Below, piece after piece: positions 53,704 through 62,756 of a stretch of 64,000 nucleotides of DNA; positions within the stretch are counted from its first letter, which is position 1; each line of letters opens with the position of its first letter. Under the pieces are notes generated by a model that was not told where the DNA came from, did no database searches, and worked only from the letters and a program-made list of their open reading frames with translations. This DNA comes from JADGQM01 sp964441945. Its GTDB lineage: Bacteria > Desulfobacterota > Syntrophobacteria > Syntrophobacterales > Syntrophobacteraceae. Location: the NCBI GenBank assembly GCA_964441945.1, contig CAYTWB010000001.1:1-64000 (forward strand), read 5' to 3'. Both the position numbers and the translations under genes were made by a program.

Positions 53704-54768
53704 TCATCCCGATAGTCTCGTATACCGCTCATGTTTGGCAATGCAGGCATCGATCCGTTCAATGTTTTCTCTCGTCCAGGAGATGGTCTCCGCAAGCCCC
53801 TGTTTCAGACCCACTTTGACTTCAAAGCTCAAAGCTCCTTTTGCCTTCTCTGTGCTTCCGAAGCGGCGCCCGGAATGATCCCAGTCTCTTCGGGGACCAA
53901 TTTCAACCGGTGCAGAACTGCCCGTCATACTGTTGATCAGATTGGCAAGCTCCAGGATCGAGGTTTCCGCCCCACCGGCCAGGTTGTAAACTTCTCCAGG
54001 TTTTCCGACAGCGGCGCATCGAACCAGCCCGTCAACGATGTCTTTCACATAGATGAAGTCTCGGGTAGCCTTCCCCTCGTTCTCCACGATCAGCGGCATT
54101 CCCTTGATCGACCGATAAATGAAGGTAGGGGTGACATTGCGCCACACTGTGGCCGGCGTCCCACGCCAGCGACCGGCACCGAGCACCTCGCCCGGTCCAT
54201 AAACGTTCTGAAAACGGGCCTTCACCACCGGCAACCCGTAATGCATAAAGTAGTAATTCGAGTACATCTCACCGATGATCTTGGACATCTGATAGGGGCT
54301 GTCGAGGTAGAGCGATACGGGGTCCTCTTCTGTTGTGGCTCTGGGGACATTGAAGGTCTTCTCAGCCACAGTGCACCCCGCCGACGAGTAGACGACCTTA
54401 CAGATCTTCTTGAAATCCCGGATGCGGTCATAGAGCTTGAGTGTCGTCAGGGTGTTGTTTTCATGATCTTCCAGAGGATTGGCGATGGAGCTCTGGTTTC
54501 CGTGGTAAGTGGCCAGCTGAAAATAATAATCGACGTCGTCGGAAAGCTGGGTGAGGATTCTATCGTCGGTGATTGACCCTTCGATGAACCTCAGGTTTGG
54601 ATCGTCAGGGAGATTGAACTGTTCCGACGAGAGGAGATTATCGATCACGGTGATGCGTGCAGCCTTTGAACCATCCAGCAATGCTCTCACCAGGTTGCTC
54701 CCGACAAACCCGGCCCCACCGACAACAACGACGTGAGATCCGTCGAATAGAGCGTAACAATCACGCAT
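53704..54768 (-). CDS. Extended SDR nucleotide-sugar epimerase/dehydratase 1
   Basis: A 354-aa protein with VVVGGAGFVGSNLVRAL, SSAGCTVAEK and a catalytic pair in SPYQMSKIIGE (Tyr-x3-Lys). An inserted block GAGRWRGTPATVWRNVTPTF (about 200-220) is unlike GalE and recalls the Bordetella WbmF/WbmG O-antigen enzymes, which I remember as acting near diacetamido-uronic acids. Reaction (C4 or C5 epimerisation, or other) is not known. It overlaps the next SDR stop in TAATG. Confidence 0.87.
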   Translation of the reverse strand: MRDCYALFDGSHVVVVGGAGFVGSNLVRALLDGSKAARITVIDNLLSSEQFNLPDDPNLRFIEGSITDDRILTQLSDDVDYYFQLATYHGNQSSIANPLEDHENNTLTTLKLYDRIRDFKKICKVVYSSAGCTVAEKTFNVPRATTEEDPVSLYLDSPYQMSKIIGEMYSNYYFMHYGLPVVKARFQNVYGPGEVLGAGRWRGTPATVWRNVTPTFIYRSIKGMPLIVENEGKATRDFIYVKDIVDGLVRCAAVGKPGEVYNLAGGAETSILELANLINSMTGSSAPVEIGPRRDWDHSGRRFGSTEKAKGALSFEVKVGLKQGLAETISWTRENIERIDACIAKHERYTRLSG

Positions 54769-55721
54769 TACTTCTGCTCCGCTTGCTTCAAATGGGTGTA
54801 GGTCTGGGTAATCCCGTGTACCTGGTACCAGGCGATGGCTGCGCCGACCCCAACTTCAAGCGCCGTCGTCGTTTTCCATTGGAAGTCACGGTTGGTGCTT
54901 GATGGGTCCAAGAGGATGGTATAGACGTCGTCAGCGCCTCTCGCCCGAACCTCCACCTCCTTGTCGAGCTTGATCCCCAGCGCCTTGACCGTGGCGTCGA
55001 AAAGCTCCTTGATAGAGAAGTCGCTTCCGCTCGATATGTGATAGTAACCCCTCGTACCCATACCGTGAATCGCCTTGATGACCACCTGGACCAGGTCGTC
55101 AATGAATATGAAGTCCCGGCGGGTATCCATCACAAAACAGGGCTTTCCCGTCGTCAGGCGGTGATAGAAGGTGGGTAGCGGGCCGCTGAGATTCCTTGGC
55201 CCGTAGGCATTGGCGAGGCGAAAAGAAAGAAAATCGAAGCCCCCCAGCTCAATGTATTGTTCCCCACCTGTTTTGCTGATGGCATAGCTGCTTCCGCCGG
55301 GGTAACCGCCGGAGTAAAGCGGATGCTTGAGCGTGATGGGCTGCTCCAGGGGTTGAAGGCCATAGCAGAGCGATGTCTGGAAATAGATAAGGCGCCTCAT
55401 GTTGATTCGTTTGGCGGCCTTCACCACGTTGACGGTTCCCACGACGTTTGTCATGGCGTCCTCGTGCCAGGCCTCGGGGTCTTTGTAGGACGCCGCAGCA
55501 TGAACAACGACCTCCGGTTTGAAGTCATTGAAGGCCCGGTCGACGAGATCGGGATCGGCAATAGTGCCTTCCAGCACCGTGAGCCGTTCATGAGGCTTTA
55601 GATTATCTCGGCGGCCCGTCGAGTAGTTGTCGATCACAAAGACCGTCTGGCCTTCGGCAAGCAGCGCATCAGCCAGGTGGGAACCGATAAAACCGGCTCC
55701 TCCCGTAATCAAGACTTTCAT
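54768..55721 (-). CDS. Extended SDR nucleotide-sugar epimerase 2
   Basis: A 317-aa GalE-type SDR with VLITGGAGFIGSHLADAL, VVHAAASYKDPEAW, Ser in FQTSLCYG and Tyr-x3-Lys in YAISKTGGEQ. The two SDR genes are adjacent and coupled, and the pair sits between two amidotransferases, so they probably act on the same UDP-uronic acid series. ATG 55721 overlaps the stop of amidotransferase 3 (ATGA). A TTG three codons upstream is possible but lies within the ribosome site GGAGGAGG. Confidence 0.88.
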   Translation of the reverse strand: MKVLITGGAGFIGSHLADALLAEGQTVFVIDNYSTGRRDNLKPHERLTVLEGTIADPDLVDRAFNDFKPEVVVHAAASYKDPEAWHEDAMTNVVGTVNVVKAAKRINMRRLIYFQTSLCYGLQPLEQPITLKHPLYSGGYPGGSSYAISKTGGEQYIELGGFDFLSFRLANAYGPRNLSGPLPTFYHRLTTGKPCFVMDTRRDFIFIDDLVQVVIKAIHGMGTRGYYHISSGSDFSIKELFDATVKALGIKLDKEVEVRARGADDVYTILLDPSSTNRDFQWKTTTALEVGVGAAIAWYQVHGITQTYTHLKQAEQK

Positions 55722-57640
55722 TTTGTCCAATCCTCCTCCAAAATCTTCTTATATTCCTGTTCACTATCGTGGAATTCCTGGTGCCACAACTCCAGCGAAA
55801 GGAGACCCCAGAGCTTACGACTAAATTTTGACTCCGAAGAAAGCCCTTGGACTATGACATCCGTATTCAGGTAGGCGCGTTCTCTCGCCACCCGGGAATG
55901 AAAGATATCCTGAATGAAGTCTTTCAGTTCGCCGTGTATCCATTCGCCCAAAGGAACCGGAAATCCCATCTTGTTTTTCCGATTTGCGACAACGTTGGGT
56001 AACACGCCACCCATAGCATCAACCAGAATCTTTTTCAATGTGCCATCGGAAAACTTGATGTTCGAAGGCATGGTGGCTGCAAACTCCACGATCGGACGGT
56101 CCAGCATCGGAACCCTGGATTCGAGACCATGGGCCATGCTCATCCTGTCCTCGACCTGGAGCAAAGCCGGGAGCAAGGTCTTGAAATCAAAATGGGTCAT
56201 CTTGTCGAAGTAGGATTCCTTGCCCACATTCCGACCGTTGAAAATACTCTGGAAGCTTTCAAAGGGATTGTAGTCCCCGAACTCGCTCCAGGTAATCTCT
56301 TTTCTGAGCTCCTGGGAACGATTGATGAGACGATAGTAGCGGCGGTCGATGTCATCGAAAAGCCCCTCCCGCCAGAATTCTTTCAGGAGGGGCTTGTAGT
56401 TCTGCAGAGCCACCAGGTTGGGGATAATCGATTCATAGGTAACGATGAAATTCCCATTATGGAGGGTCCCTTCAATGGCCCCTTTGATACATTGTTCGAA
56501 ATAGGCGATCAGGTAACGGACATACCCCCCGAATATCTCGTCCCCACCTTGACCGCCGAGGACAACCTTGCGGTGACGCGAGGCCAGCTTCGACACGTGA
56601 TATTGGGGGAAAGAACCTGGACCTGCCACGGGATAATCAAGATGATAGATGATCTTCCTGATGGAATCCACGAAGTCCTGACTCGTAATCTCCATCTGGA
56701 AGAGATCCATGCCGTACATATCGGCAATCGCCTCGGCATAGGGGCTTTCGTCATAGAGCGCCCCCAACGAGAACTTGCCGTGAAATGCGCTGAAATCACT
56801 ACTGTTATAGTATTTGGCCGCCGAGGCCGCCACGATACCGGAATCAATACCGCCGCTAAGATACGCCCCCACGGGAACGTCACTGCGAAGATGGAGATTC
56901 ACCGACTCATCGAAGAGACAGTGCAGCTTCTCCTGAAAGTATTTCGGAGTGTGGTCGAAATCCAGGTTGTAATAGACTTCCCAGTACCGCTCTACACGCA
57001 CGTGCCCATTTGACGCGATGAGCCTGTGTCCGGGCTGGAGCTCCACGATATCCTTGAAGAGCGTTTTTCCCTTCAGGCATAGCTGAAAGACCAGGTAATC
57101 CTTCAAGGCATCCGGACAGGTTGAAATCCTGGGAACGAATGGCAGCAGGGCCTTGATCTCCGAGGCAAAGTAGAGGGTATCATCCCGCACAATGAAATAG
57201 AACGGTTTGATCCCAAAATGGTCGCGAGCACAAAAAAGACGCTGATTCTTCTCATCCCAGACGGCGAAGGCGAACATCCCCCGCAAATGTTCCAGGCACT
57301 TCTCCCCCCATTTCCGGTAGGCCGCGAGAATCACTTCCGTATCGGAGGTGGTGACAAAATTCTCCTCGCCCAGTTCCTTGCGCAGCTCGATATAGTTGTA
57401 AATCTCACCATTGAAGACGATCCAGTTCCCGGCCCCGTCGCTCATGGGCTGATCGCCTGTGGTCAGGTCAATAATGCTGAGGCGCACATGTGCCAGGCCA
57501 ATCGTTCCCGACGAGTGTCTCCAGGCTCCTTCGCCGTCAGGACCCCGGTGTTTTTGCAGCCGGTTCATGACACGGAGCTTTCTGTCAAGGTCGGGAATCT
57601 CCTCCCCACGCAGGTGATGGATCCCCGCAATTCCGCACAT
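55718..57640 (-). CDS. asnB: Asparagine-synthetase-type amidotransferase 3
   Basis: A 640-aa enzyme with Cys2 (MCGIAG), RGPDGEGAWR, FNGEIYNYIEL, the loop SGGIDS (262-267), and VEDRMSMAHGLESRVPMLDRP. The C-terminal part (GVLPNVVANRKNKMGFPVPLG) is the form common in polysaccharide-cluster AsnB proteins. AGGAG is 10 nt upstream of ATG. It lies directly after the WbpB-WbpD fusion, so it is the best candidate for amidating the diacetamido-uronic acid made by that route. True asparagine synthesis is not excluded. Confidence 0.9.
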   Translation of the reverse strand: MCGIAGIHHLRGEEIPDLDRKLRVMNRLQKHRGPDGEGAWRHSSGTIGLAHVRLSIIDLTTGDQPMSDGAGNWIVFNGEIYNYIELRKELGEENFVTTSDTEVILAAYRKWGEKCLEHLRGMFAFAVWDEKNQRLFCARDHFGIKPFYFIVRDDTLYFASEIKALLPFVPRISTCPDALKDYLVFQLCLKGKTLFKDIVELQPGHRLIASNGHVRVERYWEVYYNLDFDHTPKYFQEKLHCLFDESVNLHLRSDVPVGAYLSGGIDSGIVAASAAKYYNSSDFSAFHGKFSLGALYDESPYAEAIADMYGMDLFQMEITSQDFVDSIRKIIYHLDYPVAGPGSFPQYHVSKLASRHRKVVLGGQGGDEIFGGYVRYLIAYFEQCIKGAIEGTLHNGNFIVTYESIIPNLVALQNYKPLLKEFWREGLFDDIDRRYYRLINRSQELRKEITWSEFGDYNPFESFQSIFNGRNVGKESYFDKMTHFDFKTLLPALLQVEDRMSMAHGLESRVPMLDRPIVEFAATMPSNIKFSDGTLKKILVDAMGGVLPNVVANRKNKMGFPVPLGEWIHGELKDFIQDIFHSRVARERAYLNTDVIVQGLSSESKFSRKLWGLLSLELWHQEFHDSEQEYKKILEEDWTK

Positions 57641-57716
57641 AGTTCACAGTCTCCTCTCACGCGGTGAATCACACACCGGCGTGATTGTGGCGTCTCATGA
57701 AGGTTGCCTCAGTTGA

Positions 57717-59291
57717 TCATTTCATCGGCCACACTTTTCCGTCATCCATACGGTATCGGCTTCCGCACGCGTCACAGGCCAGATTGTCACCCAATTTGGC
57801 CCCGCATGTACACATCCAGCCCACTTGTCTGGCTGGGTTTCCTACAACCAGGGCGAAGTCCGGAACATCCTTGATAACGACCGCTCCGGCACCGACAAAA
57901 GCATACCGCCCGATCGTGTTCCCGCAAACGATGGTGCAATTGGCACCGAGAGTCGCACCGGTTTTCACCGTGGTAGGACGCACTTCATCCATGCGCCGAA
58001 TGGCTGCCCGTGGATTGTAGACATTGGTGAACACCATGGACGGCCCGCAAAATACATCATCCTCCAGGGCTACCCCCTTGTAGAGCGAGACGTTGTTTTG
58101 GACCTTACAGCCGTCACCCATCCTGACATCCGGTCCAACGACAACATTCTGACCAATGTTGCACTTCTCGCCGATGGAAGAACCGGAAAGGATATGAGAA
58201 AAGTGCCAGATCTTCGTTCCGGACCCGATGCTTACCCGGTCATCGACCACCGCTGTAGGGTGGATAAAGTATGAATCGGGCTGTTTGGGTGTTGAACGCA
58301 GCAGAGAAACCTTGGTTCCCTGTTTGTCCAGGGATTGCTGGCCGGCGTTCAGGATTCTCAGCACCCGCAAACCCTCTGCACCGTCCGTGCGAGGCCTCTC
58401 GCCATGGTCAATGCAATGCAGAAAGTGCTCACACTCCATGCGCAAGGGTTCCAGCGTCGGGACTTCGACCTGCTCCGGTTCACCCTTTGTGGGAACCGGC
58501 ATGTAGTTTTGCCACTTGATCTGATGTGGATAGAGAAGCAGTTTCTCAGCCCATGGTTGTGTGTCGTCGAAGACCGCCATTTTGCGGTTGCCGACAACAA
58601 CCAGTTTCTGTTCCTTGAAAGGATGCAACCACGAAACGAAGATATGTGCTCTCAGGCCCGAAGGGAATTCAAGGTGCGTGGTGGTTACGTCGGCAATCTT
58701 GCGATGCAGGTAGTTGCCGCCGGTCGCGACAACACTCTCCGGCTCTTCACCGGCTAACGACAGGATCATGGAGATATCGTGAGGCGCAAAAGACCAGAGG
58801 ATGTTCTCCTCCCGCCTTATCTTGCCCAGGTTGAGACGATGCGAATAGATATAGTTGATACGACCCAACTCTCCGGAAGACGCCAGGTCCCTCAAACGTT
58901 CAAAGACGGGATGATACTGGAGAAGATGGCCGACCATAAGAGTCAAATTGCGCTCTTCTGCCAGTGAGATAAGCTTTTCAGCCTCACTTTCGTCAAGAAC
59001 GAGAGGTTTTTCCACATATACATGTTTTCCGGCGAGCAGCGCTTCCCGGGCCAGGGTAAAGTGTGTTTCGGCAGGCGTGGCAATAGCCAATGCCTTGATG
59101 TCTTCCCGCTCAAGCAGATCATTGAACGCAAGGCATGTTTCAAGATTATGATATTGGTCTGTGAACCGGTCGAGAAGCATCTCATTGCTGTCGCAGACAA
59201 CCTTCAGGGCGCCTATTTCATGGTAGACACGGACCAGGTTTCTGCCCCAATACCCGGCACCCACAACCGCCACACTGCACTGTTTTGTCAT
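57717..59291 (-). CDS. WbpB-WbpD fusion: UDP-GlcNAcA 3-dehydrogenase plus N-acetyltransferase
   Basis: A 524-aa bifunctional protein. The Gfo/Idh/MocA part (1-330) has VVGAGYWGRN (NAD site) and EKPL at 94-97; WbpB-type enzymes oxidise C3 of UDP-GlcNAcA. Residues 340-490 are a left-handed beta-helix acetyltransferase with repeated hexapeptides (VSIGSGTKIWHF, IGQNVVVGPDV) and VVGNPARQVGWM, matching WbpD/WlbB. The tail has Cys494-x-Cys496 and Cys506-x2-Cys509, a probable zinc ribbon. Fusion ties oxidation to the final N-acetylation, with the WbpE transaminase acting between. AAGGA lies 8 nt before ATG. Confidence 0.92.
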   Translation of the reverse strand: MTKQCSVAVVGAGYWGRNLVRVYHEIGALKVVCDSNEMLLDRFTDQYHNLETCLAFNDLLEREDIKALAIATPAETHFTLAREALLAGKHVYVEKPLVLDESEAEKLISLAEERNLTLMVGHLLQYHPVFERLRDLASSGELGRINYIYSHRLNLGKIRREENILWSFAPHDISMILSLAGEEPESVVATGGNYLHRKIADVTTTHLEFPSGLRAHIFVSWLHPFKEQKLVVVGNRKMAVFDDTQPWAEKLLLYPHQIKWQNYMPVPTKGEPEQVEVPTLEPLRMECEHFLHCIDHGERPRTDGAEGLRVLRILNAGQQSLDKQGTKVSLLRSTPKQPDSYFIHPTAVVDDRVSIGSGTKIWHFSHILSGSSIGEKCNIGQNVVVGPDVRMGDGCKVQNNVSLYKGVALEDDVFCGPSMVFTNVYNPRAAIRRMDEVRPTTVKTGATLGANCTIVCGNTIGRYAFVGAGAVVIKDVPDFALVVGNPARQVGWMCTCGAKLGDNLACDACGSRYRMDDGKVWPMK

Positions 59292-59328
59292 AATGGCTTT
59301 CCTTTGAACGACTCGATTAGCCTCGACG

Positions 59329-60513
59329 CTAGTCCGAGGTGCCGGTCAGATGACGGGCGATCAGCCGCAAATCATCATCTTTCAGATAGGGGTGCATGGG
59401 AACGCTGAAGACCCGCTTCGCACAGTCTTCGCTGATTGGAAAATCTCCGCTCTTGTAGCGCAGCGATGCGAACGCATTTTGTTGGTGCAACGGTTTCGGG
59501 TAATAGACCGCGGTAGGGATCCCGGCTTCTTTCAACCGGTCCTGAATGATCGAACGTTGCGACTCGCTTTCGGCCAAGAGCGAATACTGAGCCCACGCCG
59601 ACCGATACCCATCCGGCACATGGGGCGTGGTGAGAGACGAAGAAGACAGCAGGTCGGTATAGGATTGCGCCACGGCACGGCGCAACTCGATTTCCTCAGG
59701 GAAAATGTCAAACTTGGCGAGCAGTATGGCAGCCTGCAGGGTGTCCAGGCGGCCATTGATGCCGATTCGGACATTCTCGTACTTGTCGCTTCCCTTCCCG
59801 TGCAGACTGATGGATCGCATCAGTCCGGCCAGCCGGCTGTCATCGGTAAAGCACATCCCGCCATCGCCATAACATCCGAGGGGCTTGGCAGGGAAAAAAG
59901 AGGTGCAGCCAATATCCGCAAGGGCCCCGGCCTTCCCCTCTCCTTCTGTTTCCGCTCCAAACGACTGCGCTGCATCCTCGATAACAAAGAGACCGTGTCT
60001 TTTAGCGATGGCATTGATCTGTTTGAAGTCTGCGGCCAATCCGTAAAGGTCCACCGCAATAACCCCTTTTGCAGTCAATGCCCGAGTGTTTTCATTACCG
60101 CAGGCATTCAGCGCAGGCAGTGGGTGAACAGTCGGGTCATTCTGCTTGACCGCCAGAATAGCTCGCTCCAAATCTTGTGGATTGATGTTATAGGTTTCAG
60201 GATCTATGTCTACAAAGACAGGGGTCGCACCGATCAGTTGGATCACCTCCGCTGTGGCAATGAAAGTGAAGGGGGTCGTGAAGATGGCGTCTCCAGGCCC
60301 CACATCATAGGCCATCAAAGCCATGAGCAAGCCATCCGTGCCGGAGCTGCAGGCGACGGCATGCTTTACGCCGACAAAAGCAGCAAGGCGCTTCTCCAGT
60401 TCGCTCACCTCCGGTCCCATGATGTATTGTCCGTGTTCGAGCACCGTTCGAATGTTTTTTTCGATTTTGTCGCCAATGCGTTGTTGCTGGTAAGCCAGGT
60501 CAATGAAATGCAT
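59329..60513 (-). CDS. wbpE: WbpE-type DegT/DnrJ/EryC1 aminotransferase
   Basis: A 394-aa PLP enzyme placing an amino group at C3 of the keto intermediate. The opening FIDLAYQQQRIGDKIEKN and HGQYIMGPEVSELEKRLA match WbpE, and the PLP lysine lies in SFFPAKPLGCYGDGG. HGKGSDKYENVRIGINGRLDT is also WbpE-like. GAGGA sits 9 nt before ATG. It precedes the WbpB-WbpD fusion by 37 bp, so the two steps are co-expressed. The related QdtB/FdtB aminotransferases are less likely. Confidence 0.92.
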   Translation of the reverse strand: MHFIDLAYQQQRIGDKIEKNIRTVLEHGQYIMGPEVSELEKRLAAFVGVKHAVACSSGTDGLLMALMAYDVGPGDAIFTTPFTFIATAEVIQLIGATPVFVDIDPETYNINPQDLERAILAVKQNDPTVHPLPALNACGNENTRALTAKGVIAVDLYGLAADFKQINAIAKRHGLFVIEDAAQSFGAETEGEGKAGALADIGCTSFFPAKPLGCYGDGGMCFTDDSRLAGLMRSISLHGKGSDKYENVRIGINGRLDTLQAAILLAKFDIFPEEIELRRAVAQSYTDLLSSSSLTTPHVPDGYRSAWAQYSLLAESESQRSIIQDRLKEAGIPTAVYYPKPLHQQNAFASLRYKSGDFPISEDCAKRVFSVPMHPYLKDDDLRLIARHLTGTSD

Positions 60514-60732
60514 CTTTGCCGTTCCTCTTTAGATTTGCAAGGCTTAGTCCACACCTTCTGGTTTTTTGAACCATTCGGGGCAGCTATTTACACCAAGAAC
60601 TGCGGATATGAACGCAATTCAGAAAAAAAGCAATACGGATATGGGACCGACCGCAGTGACTCGCAAAAGGGCTTGACTCCTTTGTGAAGCTCAAACTACA
60701 CAGTTTCTTTTCAGATCTCAAGGTGCGATTTC

Positions 60733-61788
60733 CTAACCTTGAACGGAAATTTGAGACCCCCCTTTCCTGTTTATCCGATTCACCAGCCCGTAAAGTGTCG
60801 GATATCTGGTCCTGTGTTGGCTGCCCATGGCAAAGGAGAGTTGCTTCCATGCCCATGGAATATATCTCAGGAAATGCCTTTTTCCCTTGATCAGCCCGAG
60901 ATAGCCGTATGCTCCAAGCACCTGGAGATTTCTGCAGAGCCTTAGAGCACGATAGGACTCGAGAAAATACCGGAAAGAACCATCCAGAAAACCTCGGGCT
61001 TTGGACCAGTAGAGAGGAATGAGCTTCCGTTCCACTTCAAACGGTATCCGGACATACGGGTCAAGCAACAGGGAAGCGAGGTCATAGGCAGGGGGGCCGA
61101 AGCGCATGCCCTGGAAGTCCACAAGCCGCATCCTCTGGGCATGCAGCATGATATTGCGGCTCTGAAAATCCCTATGGATCACATGAGAAAAGGAAGTGAC
61201 GCCCGCTGCCTCGGCTATGTTTTCAAAGTCACGGCGAAGGTCCTCCGGACCGATTTCAAGCCCGAGGCAACCATTCAGAAAGCATTCGCGAAAGTACTCC
61301 AATTCCCTCCGGTAGACAAAAGCGGGGGTGTAGAGAGCGTCATCAAAACAATAGCTGCTTTCAAAACCCGCACGGGCCCGCTGCTGCATGTCGGCCAGCA
61401 AGGAGACAACTCCATGATATACCTGAAACATCTTGTTTCTTCGACGGTTGACAAAGGTCTGCAGATGGAAATCACCCAAATCCTCAAGCAAGAAACACCC
61501 CTGGGCTGGGTCAGCCCAGTAGATGCGCGGCACCGGCACGCCGAGTTGATAAAGATGCTTGCCGATCAGAAAATAGGAGTCATTTTCGTCTATTCCATCA
61601 TGCCTCCGCCGGGGCGAGATCAGCGCTACGGCGCGAGCGTTTCCCTGCCTGATTCTGAAGAAACGTCTTTCTGAGCCGTCACCCAAAAGCGCGCTGAGCT
61701 CAAGTCTTTCGGCAGAAAAGCCCACCGCCCTGCCCATTGCTCTGAGCCGATTCGAAACGGCTTCATCTAAGACCGGCAACGTTTTCAC
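60733..61788 (-). CDS. AmgK-like sugar kinase (aminoglycoside-phosphotransferase fold)
   Basis: A 351-aa kinase with the catalytic loop VIHRDFQSRNIML and the metal-binding LVDFQGMRFGPPAYDL, as in AmgK, the anomeric N-acetylmuramate/GlcNAc kinase of Pseudomonas peptidoglycan recycling (about 340 aa). LLGDGSERRFFRI near the start fits the nucleotide-binding strand. The start is GTG, overlapping the upstream nucleotidyltransferase stop (GTGA). A cell-wall recycling pair is the first hypothesis; activation of a sugar for the glycan cluster is the second. Confidence 0.85.
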   Translation of the reverse strand: MKTLPVLDEAVSNRLRAMGRAVGFSAERLELSALLGDGSERRFFRIRQGNARAVALISPRRRHDGIDENDSYFLIGKHLYQLGVPVPRIYWADPAQGCFLLEDLGDFHLQTFVNRRRNKMFQVYHGVVSLLADMQQRARAGFESSYCFDDALYTPAFVYRRELEYFRECFLNGCLGLEIGPEDLRRDFENIAEAAGVTSFSHVIHRDFQSRNIMLHAQRMRLVDFQGMRFGPPAYDLASLLLDPYVRIPFEVERKLIPLYWSKARGFLDGSFRYFLESYRALRLCRNLQVLGAYGYLGLIKGKRHFLRYIPWAWKQLSFAMGSQHRTRYPTLYGLVNRINRKGGSQISVQG

Positions 61789-62756
61789 CCTGTCGTTTCC
61801 CAGAGGATTTCATTCTCATGCTCCCCGGTCACTACCACACCATCCGTCACGATACAGTTGCTCAATCTGCTTCCCGGCAACACGGTAACATCGTCCCAAA
61901 GGACCGAGTTCTCCAGTTCCACCCGTTCAGAGACGCGAGACCCTCTGCCTATCGACAGGTATCCGCCAAGACGGACATGCTCAGAAACCTCTGCTTCGGG
62001 ATCAATCCAGAATGCCTTGCCGGTTTGAAGCGGAGGAAGAAGGTTTTCTTCGAGGTTGCCGAGCTCTTCATGCAACTTCCGATAGCTGTCGACAGACCCC
62101 ATTTCTCTCCAGAACAGCGAGGGGATTCGCAGCGCCATGGGAGGATTTCCCTCGTCAATCATCTTTCTGTAGACCGAAAGAATATTGCCGGGTTGCCCCA
62201 GGGGAAATCCGTCGAATACCCTGGGATGGATGATATGTATGCCCGTAAAGGCAAGCTGTTGACAATCGGGGACCTTATCTGGAAACCCGCCGGATTTCCC
62301 CGCAAAGTCGAGAATACGCCCATGGCCGTCCACGGTGACATGATTGAATGCCGGGCAGTCGTGCATAAGAAGCCCCACTGGGGACCCGGTGTCCCAATAC
62401 TGTCTCTGGATGTCTCGAATGGAGACATTACTGATAATATCCCCATTGATCACAAGAAACGGCCCTTGGCCAAGAAGATCGAGGACATTTCTGATCCCTC
62501 CCCCTGTCCCCAGGAGCACCGCCTCTTCTCGAACATGCACCGGGATCGGCCGGCACATGCTCCGGATGGCAGTTGCCAGTCGCCCGGAAAGGTGATAGGC
62601 GTTTATCACTACCGTCTCGATACCGGCATCGAAAAGGCGTCGTATCCAAAAGTCAAGAACGCGAATTCCGGCAACCGGTGTCAAAACCTTGGGGCGAACC
62701 ATGGTCAACGGACGCAACCGCATCCCCAGTCCTGCAGCGAGAATCATTGCCTTCAT
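61785..62756 (-). CDS. Sugar-1-phosphate nucleotidyltransferase with beta-helix tail (MurU-like N-domain)
   Basis: A 323-aa enzyme. It opens MILAAGLGMRLRPLT with VRPKVLTPVAG, then LLGTGGGIRNVL and FLVINGDII, the nucleotidyltransferase active site as in MurU and GDP-mannose pyrophosphorylases. MurU is only about 220 aa; this protein adds a left-handed beta-helix (about 245-320, WIDPEAEVSEHVRLGGYLSIGR-type hexads), used for oligomerisation or regulation. Paired with the AmgK-like kinase, which suggests kinase then nucleotidylation of one sugar. The ribosome site is poor. Confidence 0.87.
   Translation of the reverse strand: MKAMILAAGLGMRLRPLTMVRPKVLTPVAGIRVLDFWIRRLFDAGIETVVINAYHLSGRLATAIRSMCRPIPVHVREEAVLLGTGGGIRNVLDLLGQGPFLVINGDIISNVSIRDIQRQYWDTGSPVGLLMHDCPAFNHVTVDGHGRILDFAGKSGGFPDKVPDCQQLAFTGIHIIHPRVFDGFPLGQPGNILSVYRKMIDEGNPPMALRIPSLFWREMGSVDSYRKLHEELGNLEENLLPPLQTGKAFWIDPEAEVSEHVRLGGYLSIGRGSRVSERVELENSVLWDDVTVLPGSRLSNCIVTDGVVVTGEHENEILWETTG

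Noticed and set aside
59350..60687. A 445-codon open frame antisense to the WbpE aminotransferase
   Set aside because: The minus-strand frame has clear PLP-enzyme motifs and a ribosome site; the antisense product resembles no family.
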